Shown here: positions 9,568 through 18,936 of the stretch, piece after piece
Position numbering within the stretch: the stretch's first letter is position 1
How the letters are laid out: each line of letters begins with the position of its first letter
DNA from: Chroococcus sp. FPU101
GTDB taxonomy: Bacteria; Cyanobacteriota; Cyanobacteriia; Cyanobacteriales; Microcystaceae
Reading direction: 5' to 3'
DNA length: 57,718 nucleotides
Assembly (NCBI RefSeq): GCF_017312365.1
Contig: NZ_BLJI01000029.1
Coordinates: 1 to 57,718, forward strand
Program-made: the position numbers and the translations under genes
Notes under the pieces: model-generated
The model's database searches: none
The model's input: the letters and a program-made list of their open reading frames with translations, nothing else
Told to the model about the DNA's origin: nothing

Positions 9568-10077
9568 TTAATGACAACCTAGACTATCTCTGGTGGCAAC
9601 ACCTGTAACGGGGTTAACGCCGTCGGCATACTTACACATTAAAGTGACTTGATAGGAATCAATTACCGCGTCTGAAAAATCGGCTCCTGTAATAATTGTG
9701 TCATAAAAACGAGTCCGAGTGGCGATCGCATCGACGAAAATCGCATTTGTTAAGTTGGCAAAATCTAGGGTTACTCGATCTACTAATGCTCCAGTTAAAT
9801 TCGCATCGCTTAAATTGGCATTTAAGAGAATGCCTTCAGTTAATATTGAATAGGATAGATCCGCCCCTTCAAAAGTTGAACCCCGCAGATTCGCCGCCGC
9901 AAAAACCCCTCTTTTTAAATTTTGATGGGAGAAATCTTGGTTGGCTAAATCACCATAGGTATGATTGATTGTACTTTCTTGTGCGAGTACGGGTGATGCG
10001 TCGAGTAACACCCATGCGATCGCTAAAATAATAATCATTAATACACTGAAAATACGACGAAAAAAAGATTTAAACAT
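9568..10077 (-). CDS. Secreted (lumenal) pentapeptide-repeat protein
   Basis: The N-terminus is a signal sequence: [12 protein letters not shown], a hydrophobic stretch, then a cleavage-like ASPVLAQE. Residues about 50-135 are pentapeptide repeats with A(D/N)LXX spacing ([38 protein letters not shown]). The C-terminus has two Cys (MCKYADG and SLGCH) that resemble a disulfide-bearing cap found on lumenal members. I start at the ATG at 10077, one base after the upstream stop, instead of the frame's earlier codon inside lcp. Tight spacing indicates cotranscription with the LCP gene. Repeats of this type form a right-handed beta-helix; function unknown. Confidence 0.85.
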   Translation of the reverse strand: MFKSFFRRIFSVLMIIILAIAWVLLDASPVLAQESTINHTYGDLANQDFSHQNLKRGVFAAANLRGSTFEGADLSYSILTEGILLNANLSDANLTGALVDRVTLDFANLTNAIFVDAIATRTRFYDTIITGADFSDAVIDSYQVTLMCKYADGVNPVTGVATRDSLGCH

Positions 10078-10078
10078 T

Positions 10079-11482
10079 TTATTGGAGAAGGCTAGAGGCA
10101 TCTGTTCCTAAACGGATCGTTAGATCTGATTCTAAATCACCTGTGGAAGATGAGTCTACTTTCCCAAGACCGAGAAATTCTTTGATGTTAGTTGCGCTTT
10201 GTGTGTCGCCTTTTTGAGCGACTATTTCGGTCGTGGTTAGCCTTTGAGTGGATTCTTCGTGCAAAATATAAGTGTTATGATAGCCTTCTTTTGCTAAATA
10301 ATTTACCATGCGACGGGCTAAACCAGGTTCATCGGTGAGGTTTTGAATAGCAATGCGTAACCCTTGACTCGAATTGGACGCATCTTCTACCGTGTTTGAG
10401 GTATCGAAATATTTTTGCATGATGCGATCGCTTTCGTCTTGATTAATAATCCAATAGCTTTTTCCATCAAATTCTTCTAAACCGCCAAATCTTCCTGGTA
10501 ATAAGACCATTTTTAGCTGTTCTTGGTCTAAAGTTCGTCCATAATTCGCTAAAGCTAACATTTCATCTATTGACAAATTCGTATCAATATGCTCTTGCAA
10601 AATTGCGATTGCTTGGGGTAATTTTGGTAAAATTGCGGGACTAAACAGACGTTTTTGTAAAGCTTTTAAGAGAACTTGTTGGCGTTGAACGCGACCGATA
10701 TCACCATATTTTGTATTACGATAGCGGGCGAATTGTTCTGCTTGATCTCCATTAAGAGTTTGTACCCCTGGTTCTAAATGAATATCTAGCTTTTGCGTGA
10801 CATCTTGATAAGACATGGCAAAAGGAACATTAACCTCAACTCCACCGACGAGATCGACTAATTGTTTGAAAGCTTCTGTGGTGATGCGTACATAGCGATC
10901 GACATTTACACCATCTAGGGTATCACTGACAACCTCTGCGGCTAATGCTGGCCCACCTTCGACATTAGCATCATTAATTTTAGTGTAGCCCACACTAGGG
11001 ATCTTAACGCGGCTATCTCTAGGAATGGAAAGCATTTTTACTGAGTGATCTTGAGGGTCGATGCGGATCAGTAACATCGTGTCACTACGACTGTTAAACT
11101 GAGCATTAGGATCAAGATTTTTTTCCATTACTTGATCAATACCCATGACTAAAATATTTATGGGGCGCGAAATTTGATAATTAAATAAAGAATTCCAGTT
11201 GTCGTCTGATGATTGGATGATTTCTGAGCGATCGGGAAATTGAGCTTTTTGTAAAATTGGGTTAGATTTAATCGATAAAGGACTCATAATAGCTAGTGCT
11301 GCGCCAAGTGTAGCAGAGATGGCGGCAGTTGCGGCTAAACCCATTCCCCAAGCGATACCCCGATAGAAAGAGGAAAAGCTTTTTGATTTGCGAAATAGTG
11401 GAAGCGTGAAGTTTTCCTCGTATGTATCGTTATCAGTTTTTCTGTTCAATTTTTTGGAAAATCTTTCCACACTATTTGCCAT
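10079..11482 (-). CDS. LCP (LytR-CpsA-Psr) family cell-envelope transferase
   Basis: LCP enzymes attach polyprenyl-phosphate-linked glycopolymers to the cell wall. A cytoplasmic N-terminus (1-40) precedes one membrane segment (about 42-68). The LCP domain spans roughly 105-280: [60 protein letters not shown] and [20 protein letters not shown], including the Arg/Asp residues that bind pyrophosphate and Mg. A smaller C-terminal domain (about 360-440) fits LytR_C. The ATG is preceded by GGTGAGG. Length 467 is usual for cyanobacterial members. Confidence 0.92.
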   Translation of the reverse strand: MANSVERFSKKLNRKTDNDTYEENFTLPLFRKSKSFSSFYRGIAWGMGLAATAAISATLGAALAIMSPLSIKSNPILQKAQFPDRSEIIQSSDDNWNSLFNYQISRPINILVMGIDQVMEKNLDPNAQFNSRSDTMLLIRIDPQDHSVKMLSIPRDSRVKIPSVGYTKINDANVEGGPALAAEVVSDTLDGVNVDRYVRITTEAFKQLVDLVGGVEVNVPFAMSYQDVTQKLDIHLEPGVQTLNGDQAEQFARYRNTKYGDIGRVQRQQVLLKALQKRLFSPAILPKLPQAIAILQEHIDTNLSIDEMLALANYGRTLDQEQLKMVLLPGRFGGLEEFDGKSYWIINQDESDRIMQKYFDTSNTVEDASNSSQGLRIAIQNLTDEPGLARRMVNYLAKEGYHNTYILHEESTQRLTTTEIVAQKGDTQSATNIKEFLGLGKVDSSSTGDLESDLTIRLGTDASSLLQ

Positions 11483-11748
11483 TGGTACCTCACCACCTTT
11501 TAGCCCTTATTGGGTCTATCTTGCTAAGTAAGAAGTTAAGTTTAAGAAAAAGTTCCTTTATAGAGTAGCTTATTTCTGGTTTCTTGGGGAGTTTGGCCGA
11601 TGTTTTCCACATTTTTCTAACTTTAGTAGTATTTTGGTACCATTAAATTAGGTTTTGTTGTTTATAAATTTTCCCTAAAATGTTCTCTTAATGAGGGTAA
11701 CCAGACCAAACCCCTAAAATTTATGGAGATTTGAGATAAATAGCTATG

Positions 11749-11764
11749 AGGAGGATATTACAAA
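11749..11764 (+). promoter_or_regulatory. Strong Shine-Dalgarno ahead of the startless xisI
   Basis: GAGGAGGA at about 11749-11755 is a near-perfect ribosome site, about 10 bases before an ATA codon (11765) where an ATG would be expected. An ATG at 11746 in another frame gives only an eight-residue peptide. The site suggests that translation once began, or still begins weakly, at 11765. Confidence 0.5.
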
Positions 11765-12100
11765 ATAAGTAAATTAAAAAATTATCGCCAGTATATTCAG
11801 AAAGTTATTTTAGAATATGGACAAAAGGAGCAACCTCATGGCGACATCACAACAGAATTTGTTTTCGATACAGTTGGTGATCATTATCAGCTTATTCGAG
11901 TCGGTTGGAGAGATGATCATTGGATTTATGGCTGTCTGATTCACATGGATATCATTAATGATCAGATTTGGATTCAGTATAATGGAACAGAGGTAGATTT
12001 TGCACCTATAATTGTTGCTCTAGGTGTTCCTAAACAAGATATTGTTCTAGCGTTTCATTCTCCCTACAAAAGACAGTTTACGGAATATGCCGTAAGTTAA
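11765..12100 (+). CDS. xisI: XisI-like fdxN-element excision controlling factor, ATA in place of ATG
   Basis: The frame reads SKLKNYRQYIQKVILEYG, FDTVGDHYQLIRVGWRDD, IYGCLIHMDI, WIQYNGTEVDFAPIIVALG and ends AFHSPYKRQFTEYAVS. This is a full XisI protein of about 111 residues. XisI and XisH were first linked to excision of the fdxN element in heterocystous cyanobacteria, and family members are widespread and usually paired. Here no xisH is adjacent, and the codon at the expected start is ATA, not ATG. The next in-frame ATG lies deep in the protein. The gene is either silenced by a start-codon change or poorly translated. The body has no stop or frameshift. Confidence 0.75.
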   Translation: MSKLKNYRQYIQKVILEYGQKEQPHGDITTEFVFDTVGDHYQLIRVGWRDDHWIYGCLIHMDIINDQIWIQYNGTEVDFAPIIVALGVPKQDIVLAFHSPYKRQFTEYAVS

Positions 12101-12110
12101 AGACTCAAAT

Positions 12111-13706
12111 ATGTCTGTTTTTACTCAAGAACGTTTGCTTTTTTCGCCTGTTTCTCCTAATCTTGATGCGATTCCGATTATTTATGCTTTTCCGAATGAA
12201 TATACGGTTGGAATTACCAGTTTAGGATATCAGATTATTTGGTCTACTTTAGCGATGCGTTCTGATGTTGAAGTCAGTCGTTTATTTACGGATATTTCTG
12301 AAAGTTTACCCAGAGATCCAGAATTATTAGGTTTTTCGTTTTCTTGGGAATTGGATTATGTTAATATTCTTTCTTTATTAGAGTCTTTAGATATTCCGTT
12401 TCATGCTGATCAACGTAAAGATAATCATCCGTTAGTATTTGGAGGTGGGCCAGTTTTAACGGCTAATCCTGAACCGTTTGCGGCTTTTTTTGATGTAATA
12501 CTCTTAGGAGACGGCGAAAATTTATTAGATGATTTTATTAACGCTTACAATGAAGTTAGAGGTTCTGATCGCAAAACTCAATTACACCATCTAGCACAAG
12601 TATCAGGTGTTTATATTCCCAATTTATATACTGTTACATATTCTACTCCAGATGGTGCAATTTCTAGCATTGATCCTGTAAGTTCCGATATTCCCAGTTT
12701 TATCCAAAAACAAACGTATCGGGGGAATACTTTATCTGCTTCAACGATTGTTACTCCTCAAGCAGCTTGGGAGAATATCTATATGGTTGAAGTGGTTAGA
12801 AGTTGCCCTGAAATGTGTCGTTTTTGTTTAGCAAGTTATCTAACATTACCCTTTCGGACAGCGAGTTTAGAGTCTTTAATTCAGAATATCGAAAAAGGTC
12901 TAACCGTAACGGATAGAATTGGTTTACTCGGTGCATCTGTTACCCAACATCCTGAATTTGAATCTCTGTTAGATCATCTATCCTTACCTGAATATGATCA
13001 TGTTAGACTTTCTATTGCTTCAGTTCGGACTAATACCGTTACCGAAAAATTAGCTCAAACCTTAGCAAAAAGGGATACTCGTTCTTTAACCATTGCTGTA
13101 GAAAGCGGTTCCGAAAAAGTTAGACAAATTATTAACAAAAAACTGAAGAACGAAGAAATTATTCAAGCGGCAATTAATGCTAAAGCAGGGGGTTTAAAGA
13201 GTTTAAAATTGTATGGAATGGCAGGAATTCCAGGCGAAGATGATTCAGATATTGAGCATACTGTCAAGATGTTAGTCGATATTAAAAAAGCTGCACCTGG
13301 ACTTAGATTAACCTTCGGATGTAGTACTTTTGTTCCAAAATCTCATACCCCGTTTCAGTGGTTTGGAGTGAATGCAGATGCAGAAAAAAGGATGAAATAC
13401 TTAGAGAAAAAATTGCGATCACAAGGCATCGAATTTCGACCAGAAAGCTATAATTGGTCAGTGATTCAAGCTTTGATTTCAAGAGGCGATCGTCGTTTAA
13501 CCCCCTTACTCGAACTGACTCGATCATATGGTGATACAAAAGGTAGTTACAAACGCGCTTTTAAAGAATTACGAGGACAATTACCTGATCTAGATTATTA
13601 TGTTCATCAAAACTGGAACCTAGATCAGATTTTACCCTGGCATCATTTACGAGGGCCATTACCTCAAGAAACACTGGTCAAACATTTAAAGGAAACGGGA
13701 CTGTAA
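12111..13706 (+). CDS. B12-binding-domain radical SAM protein
   Basis: Residues 1-150 form a cobalamin-binding-like Rossmann region (IIYAFPNEYTVGITSLGYQ, ELLGFSFSWELDYVNILSLLE, LVFGGGPVLTANPEPFA). The radical SAM core follows, with the cluster motif CPEMCRFC (CxxxCxxC) near residue 228, then IAVESGSEKVRQIINKK and LYGMAGIPGEDDSD. This family is widespread in cyanobacteria and I cannot assign a reaction. It starts 10 bases after xisI but is unlikely to be related to it. The length of 531 is normal and no defect is visible. Confidence 0.88.
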   Translation: MSVFTQERLLFSPVSPNLDAIPIIYAFPNEYTVGITSLGYQIIWSTLAMRSDVEVSRLFTDISESLPRDPELLGFSFSWELDYVNILSLLESLDIPFHADQRKDNHPLVFGGGPVLTANPEPFAAFFDVILLGDGENLLDDFINAYNEVRGSDRKTQLHHLAQVSGVYIPNLYTVTYSTPDGAISSIDPVSSDIPSFIQKQTYRGNTLSASTIVTPQAAWENIYMVEVVRSCPEMCRFCLASYLTLPFRTASLESLIQNIEKGLTVTDRIGLLGASVTQHPEFESLLDHLSLPEYDHVRLSIASVRTNTVTEKLAQTLAKRDTRSLTIAVESGSEKVRQIINKKLKNEEIIQAAINAKAGGLKSLKLYGMAGIPGEDDSDIEHTVKMLVDIKKAAPGLRLTFGCSTFVPKSHTPFQWFGVNADAEKRMKYLEKKLRSQGIEFRPESYNWSVIQALISRGDRRLTPLLELTRSYGDTKGSYKRAFKELRGQLPDLDYYVHQNWNLDQILPWHHLRGPLPQETLVKHLKETGL

Positions 13707-13745
13707 AAATATAATTGTAGTCAGATAAAACTTAGAGTTTCCGTC

Positions 13746-13967
13746 ATGACTCATTCAGTTAAAACAATCAAATCTGAAAAGTTAGCTGATGCTCTATGCT
13801 CTATTAAAGCCGTTAAAAAATACCAGCTTGATAGACAAACTTATGGTGCTAACCGTGTTCGTTTATATGTTGATGATGTTGACGGCGACTGGTTGAACGA
13901 CTTTGATAAAAAAGAAACAAGTGAACTAGAAGAGCATCACTTGTCTCAGGATTTATGTGAAACTTAG
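13746..13967 (+). CDS. Hypothetical protein, 73 residues
   Basis: A small acidic protein with the segment KAVKKYQLDRQTYGANRVRLYVDD followed by an acidic tail (DFDKKETSELEEHHL). It has no membrane segment, signal or recognised domain. It starts 39 bases after the radical SAM gene on the same strand and converges with the NOS reductase. Codon use looks ordinary. Function unknown. Confidence 0.55.
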   Translation: MTHSVKTIKSEKLADALCSIKAVKKYQLDRQTYGANRVRLYVDDVDGDWLNDFDKKETSELEEHHLSQDLCET

Positions 13968-13984
13968 GTGTTATTTACAAGATT

Positions 13985-15835
13985 CTAAACACTTACTAGA
14001 ACTTCTTGCGTCTGCTGAACACGGTTGAGCCATTTTTCTGCTTTGGAGTAGTTGTCTTTTTGGACTTGTTTGATTGCTTGTTTAAAGTTCAATTGTACGC
14101 CCCAGACATCGGCAAAGAAGCGTTTTTCTTGTTTCATTTTGTCAAAAAATTCCACCGCTTCGATGTGAGAGAGTTGTCCAACGGTTTTGGCGATCGTCAT
14201 AAACACTTCAAACACATCATCGGCCATTTTCGCATCCCCACACACATAGTAGTGACACTGAGGATGGCTGAGTAATTGCCACAGTTCTTTTGATTGTTCT
14301 TGAATCAAAGTTTGTACATAGACTTTGCGATCATTTAAGCGAGAATATGCGACTTCTAAACCCGTTAATATGTTTTGTTGCTGCCACTTGACTAATTGTT
14401 CTCCATAGAGAAAATCATTGTGATTACGACAACCAAAGTATAGACTAGCTTCTCCAAGTGAGATGTCTTGCTTTTGTAATGCTTCTCTGTATTGTAGGAA
14501 AGCAATGAGAGGTGATACACCTGTTCCTGGGCCAACCATCAACATCGGAGCAAGCGGATCAGCAGGAGGACGAAAACCAGAGGTACGGAGAGAAATCCGA
14601 ACGCGATCCCCAGTTTTTAGACTTGCTAGGTAATTAGAACAGAGTCCTTGACGAGTTTTACCTGCATCGGTTGTAATTTGGAGTACCCCGACGGTAATTT
14701 GTACTTGGTTAGGATATAAAACGGGACTCGAAGAAATCGAATAGAGACGGGGTTTTTGTTTGGGTAGTAGTTCTAGTAAAGCTTCTAGGATAATGGTTGC
14801 CGAGGGAAACTCATCAAATAGATCCGCAACACTCATGAAATTATCGGCGATCGTCTTCTTGAGAGTTAGACTATCAGGATGATCTTCACCCAGTCGTAAA
14901 ATTTCTAGCCAAGTTTCCAAACGTTGTTTGTCTTGTGGATCTTTTGCGGTTGAGTATAGATAGTGCAGAAGATCGTTAAAGGGTTCTCGTAAAGAGAGAT
15001 CGAGTTCTTCCCCTAAAACTTGACCCACAGTAGTCGGAACCGCAACGGGTGGTTTATCCTCGGTTGTCGTTCCATCGGGTGCGACATATTGAGCCGTAAA
15101 ATAGGTATTAGAAGTAATTCTCATTCGTTGACACAAACGCTCTACGAGTTCTAGAAGATTACAGGGATACACGGCAACATGATCACCTGTTTCGTACTGC
15201 ATATCTGTACCCGAAATATCAAAGACGATATAGCGAGTCGAACGACTACCAGGGATGACTTCTTTTAACAATTCATCATTAGCGATAATTGGCACTGAAG
15301 CGATCTCCACAGATACAGGGGGAATCGTTGCAATTTCCGCATCACTTAAATAAGATACAGTCAGTTTTGACCCTGTAGAAGTTGTTGTATCTCCTGATGT
15401 CTCATCTGACCCCAAGACACGAGAAATCAAATCTAACCACTGTTTAAACGTGTCCGCTTGTCCTTTGATTTCGTCTCCTTTATGGAGAGGTACGATACAA
15501 TTGGCACCTACTTTCGCTAAAGCTTTATCGACAGCAATTCCAGCCGCGCAGAAGTGTTCGTATACAGTACTACCTATTCCCAGTACAGAATAGTTTAAGC
15601 CATCTAGAGAACCCTTTGGCTGTTGTTTTACCCATTGTAAAAAGCCTTTACCGTTACTCGGCATTTCCCCATTACCAAAGGTGGATGTAACGATCAAGAT
15701 CAGTTTTTCTGAGGCAAGACTATCAGGTTGATACTCATCTAATGCCATCACCTTCGAGTTAAATTTCTGTAATTGTCGTGCTGCTTTGCGGGCAAAACCC
15801 TCGGCCGTACCTGTCTCAGACGCATACAGGAGCAA
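13985..15835 (-). CDS. nos: NOS-type diflavin reductase module (C-terminal half of a split nitric oxide synthase)
   Basis: This is the electron-supply module of a eukaryote-style NOS, passing NADPH electrons through FAD and FMN to the oxygenase haem. The FMN flavodoxin domain (1-145) has [23 protein letters not shown] and [13 protein letters not shown]. The FAD domain has RLYSISSSP (363) and GLCSNYL (397). The NADPH part has [13 protein letters not shown] (434), [14 protein letters not shown] (467) and [12 protein letters not shown] (530). The tail ends [10 protein letters not shown] plus about 35 residues. The only usable start is TTG at 15835, inside the first flavodoxin strand and without a Shine-Dalgarno. 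The frame stays open upstream to 15901, immediately after the oxygenase stop. I infer the natural protein is the fusion; independent translation is doubtful. Confidence 0.9.
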   Translation of the reverse strand: MLLYASETGTAEGFARKAARQLQKFNSKVMALDEYQPDSLASEKLILIVTSTFGNGEMPSNGKGFLQWVKQQPKGSLDGLNYSVLGIGSTVYEHFCAAGIAVDKALAKVGANCIVPLHKGDEIKGQADTFKQWLDLISRVLGSDETSGDTTTSTGSKLTVSYLSDAEIATIPPVSVEIASVPIIANDELLKEVIPGSRSTRYIVFDISGTDMQYETGDHVAVYPCNLLELVERLCQRMRITSNTYFTAQYVAPDGTTTEDKPPVAVPTTVGQVLGEELDLSLREPFNDLLHYLYSTAKDPQDKQRLETWLEILRLGEDHPDSLTLKKTIADNFMSVADLFDEFPSATIILEALLELLPKQKPRLYSISSSPVLYPNQVQITVGVLQITTDAGKTRQGLCSNYLASLKTGDRVRISLRTSGFRPPADPLAPMLMVGPGTGVSPLIAFLQYREALQKQDISLGEASLYFGCRNHNDFLYGEQLVKWQQQNILTGLEVAYSRLNDRKVYVQTLIQEQSKELWQLLSHPQCHYYVCGDAKMADDVFEVFMTIAKTVGQLSHIEAVEFFDKMKQEKRFFADVWGVQLNFKQAIKQVQKDNYSKAEKWLNRVQQTQEVLVSV

Positions 15836-15901
15836 AATACGGTCTTGCTTATTGCCATCTTCATCAGCGACAACAGTGAGCTTTTCTAGATCGATGCCAT
15901 C

Positions 15902-15904
15902 TTA
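15902..15904 (-). other. In-frame TAA separating NOS oxygenase and reductase
   Basis: The oxygenase frame ends DRWDV-TAA and continues in the same frame as [18 protein letters not shown]... into the flavodoxin domain: 15901 and 15835 differ by 66 bases, exactly 22 codons. There is no frame change and no ATG, GTG or in-frame ribosome site between. One base change (for example from CAA, GAA or AAA) would restore a protein of about 1465 residues. Confidence 0.9.
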
Positions 15905-18382
15905 GACATCCCAGCGATCGGCTGCATGGTGATAAGCTGGTTCTAAATAAAAATCACGCATTTGGTGATGCCACACAGGACAAGCACTACCCCCCGCAGC
16001 AGGAACCACCCAACCAAAGTCACCCGGACACTCGCGGCCTGCTTTCTTTTCGCGTAAGTCATGGGTGAGGAATTGACGGGATGCTGTCTGATGATCCACC
16101 ATTGTTACTTTGGCTTTTTGGAACGAGTGGAGGATCGCAATATTTAATTCAAGTGCTACGCGATCGCGCCAGAGGGTTTGTTCTGAGCTAGTATCGAGTT
16201 TAAGGACTTTCGCAATATCTTCCATTTTATTGTAACGGTACTCATCAAGAAAATCTCGCATAATCTCAGTATCCATGTACCAGCCATTGAAGGGAATACA
16301 GCCGTAATTAATGCCGCCGATATGAACGGAAAAATTACTAATTGCAGGTATGGCATACCAACGCATTCCGAGATCCTTAAACTCTGGAATGGTGGGATGT
16401 TCAATGAACACTTCTAGTACTTCATCTTTTTCCCAATGATACATCTTGGGTTCTTGTCCAGGGACTTCAATGACTAGAGGCAAAATATCGTATTCGGTTC
16501 GCGGTTCGGGGGGTTGCCAACCAAATTTAATGATCGCGTCAGTCAATGCAAGGTTAGCGGGATCACCGATGACACTACCATCGGCTTGTTTATAAGCAGC
16601 ATAACGATACAGTTGAGAGTTCCATGTCCGAATACCCCAGCGTTCTTTTGGTTGGCGCGGACGGAAAGCAGTCATTGTAATTTGTAAATTACCGCCATTA
16701 GTGGCAATTTTGACGTGTTCTTTGAGTTCTTGGAAGATTTCATCGGGATCAGTGATGTGACGGCGATCGCGTATTACCATATTATTCCAGGCAATTCGTC
16801 CGACACACTTAGAAGCATTACGCCAAGCGACTTGCGCCCCATACGCCAATTCTTCGTAGGTATGAGTATAAGTTCCTGTCGCTCTAATTTCTTCTTGAAT
16901 TTCCTGCCAACGTCGTGAGCGATCTTCGAGTTCCCATGCTTGTTCAGAGGAAATTAGATCAAGAAACTGTTTTGCTTTTTTTAATAGTCGTTCTTCATTG
17001 AGTTTAGGCAGTTTAATTACGTTAATTACTCGGTCTAAGAGTGTTTGCCATGCTTGACGCAATTCATCTGAAAAGTTTGGGTCATACTTTTCAAATAAGG
17101 TAAACATGGTGTCACCAATGGCAGGATAAGCACAGGTTGGAACTTCAGCAAAGCTATGGACTTGCCCTAAAAATCTGAGTTCTTGTAGCATTTCCTCGCT
17201 ACTACCACTTTGCAGACAACGCATCAAAAATTCTAAGGCTTGGAATAAGTGTAGAGATAAATAATCCATGTCTGCTCGTCCAAAAATTGGCAGTACAAAC
17301 GGGTATTTTTGGAACAAAATTTGATAAAATTCCATCCCCATTTCCTGCTTATTTTGGCTAAATACCGACCAAGATGCCGCCATTTGTTGTAGCATTTGAG
17401 GGGGTAATGCTTCTTCATAGCGACGAACGGCGCTCGCCATTGGTAAAATAATATAAGTATTAAAAAAGCGATAAAGTGCAGAATTTGAACCAAAGCTCAA
17501 GTTTTCGAGATCGTATTCTTCTAAGTAGGGAGTTGACGGCAGCATCCACATCCAAACTTGGCGCGCTTTGATCCAATGTTGCGGACGCATTCCCAAGTCA
17601 GCAAACAGCTTACCGTATTCTTCTACTGTATCTAATCCGTCTCCTTTTTCGGGGGGAACTCCCATCAAAGGTTCACCAATGATTATTTGTGTTTCGGGTT
17701 GAAGTTGATGTACTGCACAATCAAACAATTCATAAAAGAAATCACTGATACTAGCGATCGCTTCTCCAAACTGGTATTCTAATTCGGGTTCCTCCAGCAA
17801 AAGCCTTTTGAGAAACTTTTCCATTTGTAGTTCTTTCCAAGCACGAAGCTTGTTCCACACATCTTTAACAATGACTTCTTCAGCAGAGGTTAAAGTCACC
17901 GCTTCTGGTAGTTCTACCGCAACGTTACCGTTAGTATGGCTTTTTTTCCAAGTTTTGTGACCGTTTTGGTTATTTAAAAGTGAAATGGTGCTATTATTGC
18001 TCTCATTCGTACTCTGTGTCAAACGCGCTTTTAGTTTTAACTGTGGTGCTTGAGTCCAAGTGGTGAGGGGAAATTCTAACTCGGTGCTGCGTTCTCCATT
18101 AAGATAATCTTGAGTGGTAAACCTTATTTCTCCTGCATCTTGCCAAGGTTGGCTAATATCCCCTTCTCGATAACAAAAGGTAATAGCGATCGTACAATCA
18201 CCTTTATTCTTTAACTCTACCAACCAACTCGGCTGCATCCGAGCGAACAAATCTTTATTTAATAAAGTTTTTCCCTCATTAGAAAGAATTTGAACGCGAC
18301 ATTTGTACTTGTATTGGTTAGAAATCGGAAAATTAGTTGCAGAGATTTCGGTTAAGTGAATAATTCGTTGATTATCTTGCAT
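15902..18382 (-). CDS. nos: Globin-nitric oxide synthase oxygenase (N-terminal half of a cyanobacterial NOS)
   Basis: NOS oxidises L-arginine to citrulline and NO. Residues 1-125 are a beta-rich domain of unknown type. Residues 160-330 are helical and globin-like. Residues 330-457 form a globin with [20 protein letters not shown], where H409 is the likely proximal haem ligand. Residues 465-826 are NOS oxygenase: [13 protein letters not shown] with haem Cys 526, [10 protein letters not shown] with Arg-binding Glu 706, DHQTASRQF, and the pterin-site [19 protein letters not shown]. The oxygenase begins like bacterial NOS ([11 protein letters not shown]) without the animal zinc-binding Cys pair. 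It lacks its own reductase because of the TAA after DRWDV, although the reductase follows in frame. I see no strong Shine-Dalgarno at the ATG. Confidence 0.95.
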   Translation of the reverse strand: MQDNQRIIHLTEISATNFPISNQYKYKCRVQILSNEGKTLLNKDLFARMQPSWLVELKNKGDCTIAITFCYREGDISQPWQDAGEIRFTTQDYLNGERSTELEFPLTTWTQAPQLKLKARLTQSTNESNNSTISLLNNQNGHKTWKKSHTNGNVAVELPEAVTLTSAEEVIVKDVWNKLRAWKELQMEKFLKRLLLEEPELEYQFGEAIASISDFFYELFDCAVHQLQPETQIIIGEPLMGVPPEKGDGLDTVEEYGKLFADLGMRPQHWIKARQVWMWMLPSTPYLEEYDLENLSFGSNSALYRFFNTYIILPMASAVRRYEEALPPQMLQQMAASWSVFSQNKQEMGMEFYQILFQKYPFVLPIFGRADMDYLSLHLFQALEFLMRCLQSGSSEEMLQELRFLGQVHSFAEVPTCAYPAIGDTMFTLFEKYDPNFSDELRQAWQTLLDRVINVIKLPKLNEERLLKKAKQFLDLISSEQAWELEDRSRRWQEIQEEIRATGTYTHTYEELAYGAQVAWRNASKCVGRIAWNNMVIRDRRHITDPDEIFQELKEHVKIATNGGNLQITMTAFRPRQPKERWGIRTWNSQLYRYAAYKQADGSVIGDPANLALTDAIIKFGWQPPEPRTEYDILPLVIEVPGQEPKMYHWEKDEVLEVFIEHPTIPEFKDLGMRWYAIPAISNFSVHIGGINYGCIPFNGWYMDTEIMRDFLDEYRYNKMEDIAKVLKLDTSSEQTLWRDRVALELNIAILHSFQKAKVTMVDHQTASRQFLTHDLREKKAGRECPGDFGWVVPAAGGSACPVWHHQMRDFYLEPAYHHAADRWDV

Positions 18383-18518
18383 ATCTATATAACTAGAGGG
18401 AAAATAGAGTGAGCCACGTCAACAGCCAAAGGATAGACCAACTACTATTATGTCTTCAAAAGCAGTTAATGGCTTCAGTAATTTTTGCAACTATCAAGAT
18501 GTAGAGAGTTGATCTGTG

Positions 18519-18791
18519 TTATTCTGTTTCGTCTTCTGGTAAATCGCCTAATCCTATGATTGCCTTTAGTATGACTTCCATCTTACCTTGCAAGCGATTA
18601 AATTGATGTTCCATGTGATCTAGACGAGCTTCAATACGATCAAATCTAGCATCCATATGCTTTTCTAAAACACTAAATGCTTCGCTAATTCGGCCGTCTG
18701 GTTCTACATCTAATTTAAGGGTTTTAATGCGCTCAACTGCATTAGCTAATTGTCTTCTAAGTTAATTAATACTTTTGTTCTGCTTGGTCAT
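18519..18791 (-). pseudogene. Small coiled-coil protein gene with an in-frame TAA
   Basis: The frame starts MTKQNKSIN, meets TAA at 18762-18764 and continues open for 81 codons: LRRQLANAVERIKTLKLD, then HMDARFDRIEARLDHMEHQF, a heptad-like coiled coil, ending GLGDLPEDETE. The segment after the stop has no ATG until HMDARF. The text on both sides of the stop reads as one small coiled-coil protein of a type frequent in cyanobacteria. It lies between the NOS gene and the PEP-CTERM gene on the same strand. A single base change would restore a 90-residue protein. Alternatively a shorter protein may start at the internal ATG. Confidence 0.55.
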
Positions 18792-18884
18792 CTGGATTGG
18801 GGATAAAACCCGATACCTTCTTTAAGTACCATCATAGCTATATGCGCTCAATTTCTTCTCTTTTTGAATTAAAAATAAAATCGA

Positions 18885-18918
18885 TAAAAAACCCTCAAGT
18901 TAACTCACTGAGGGCATT
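18885..18918 (-). terminator. Rho-independent terminator of the PEP-CTERM gene
   Basis: On the minus strand CCCTCA (18914-18909) pairs with TGAGGG (18897-18892) and is followed by a run of T. It lies just after the stop of the PEP-CTERM gene at 18937. Confidence 0.75.
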
Positions 18919-18936
18919 TTACTTTTATTACAATTT

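Noticed and set aside
15902-15904. Selenocysteine or pyrrolysine recoding at the NOS stop
   Set aside because: The codon is TAA; those systems use TGA and TAG, and no matching downstream element was seen.
13985-18382. Frameshift as the reason for the split NOS
   Set aside because: The two frames are in the same register (66 bases, 22 codons apart), so the break is a nonsense codon and not a shift.
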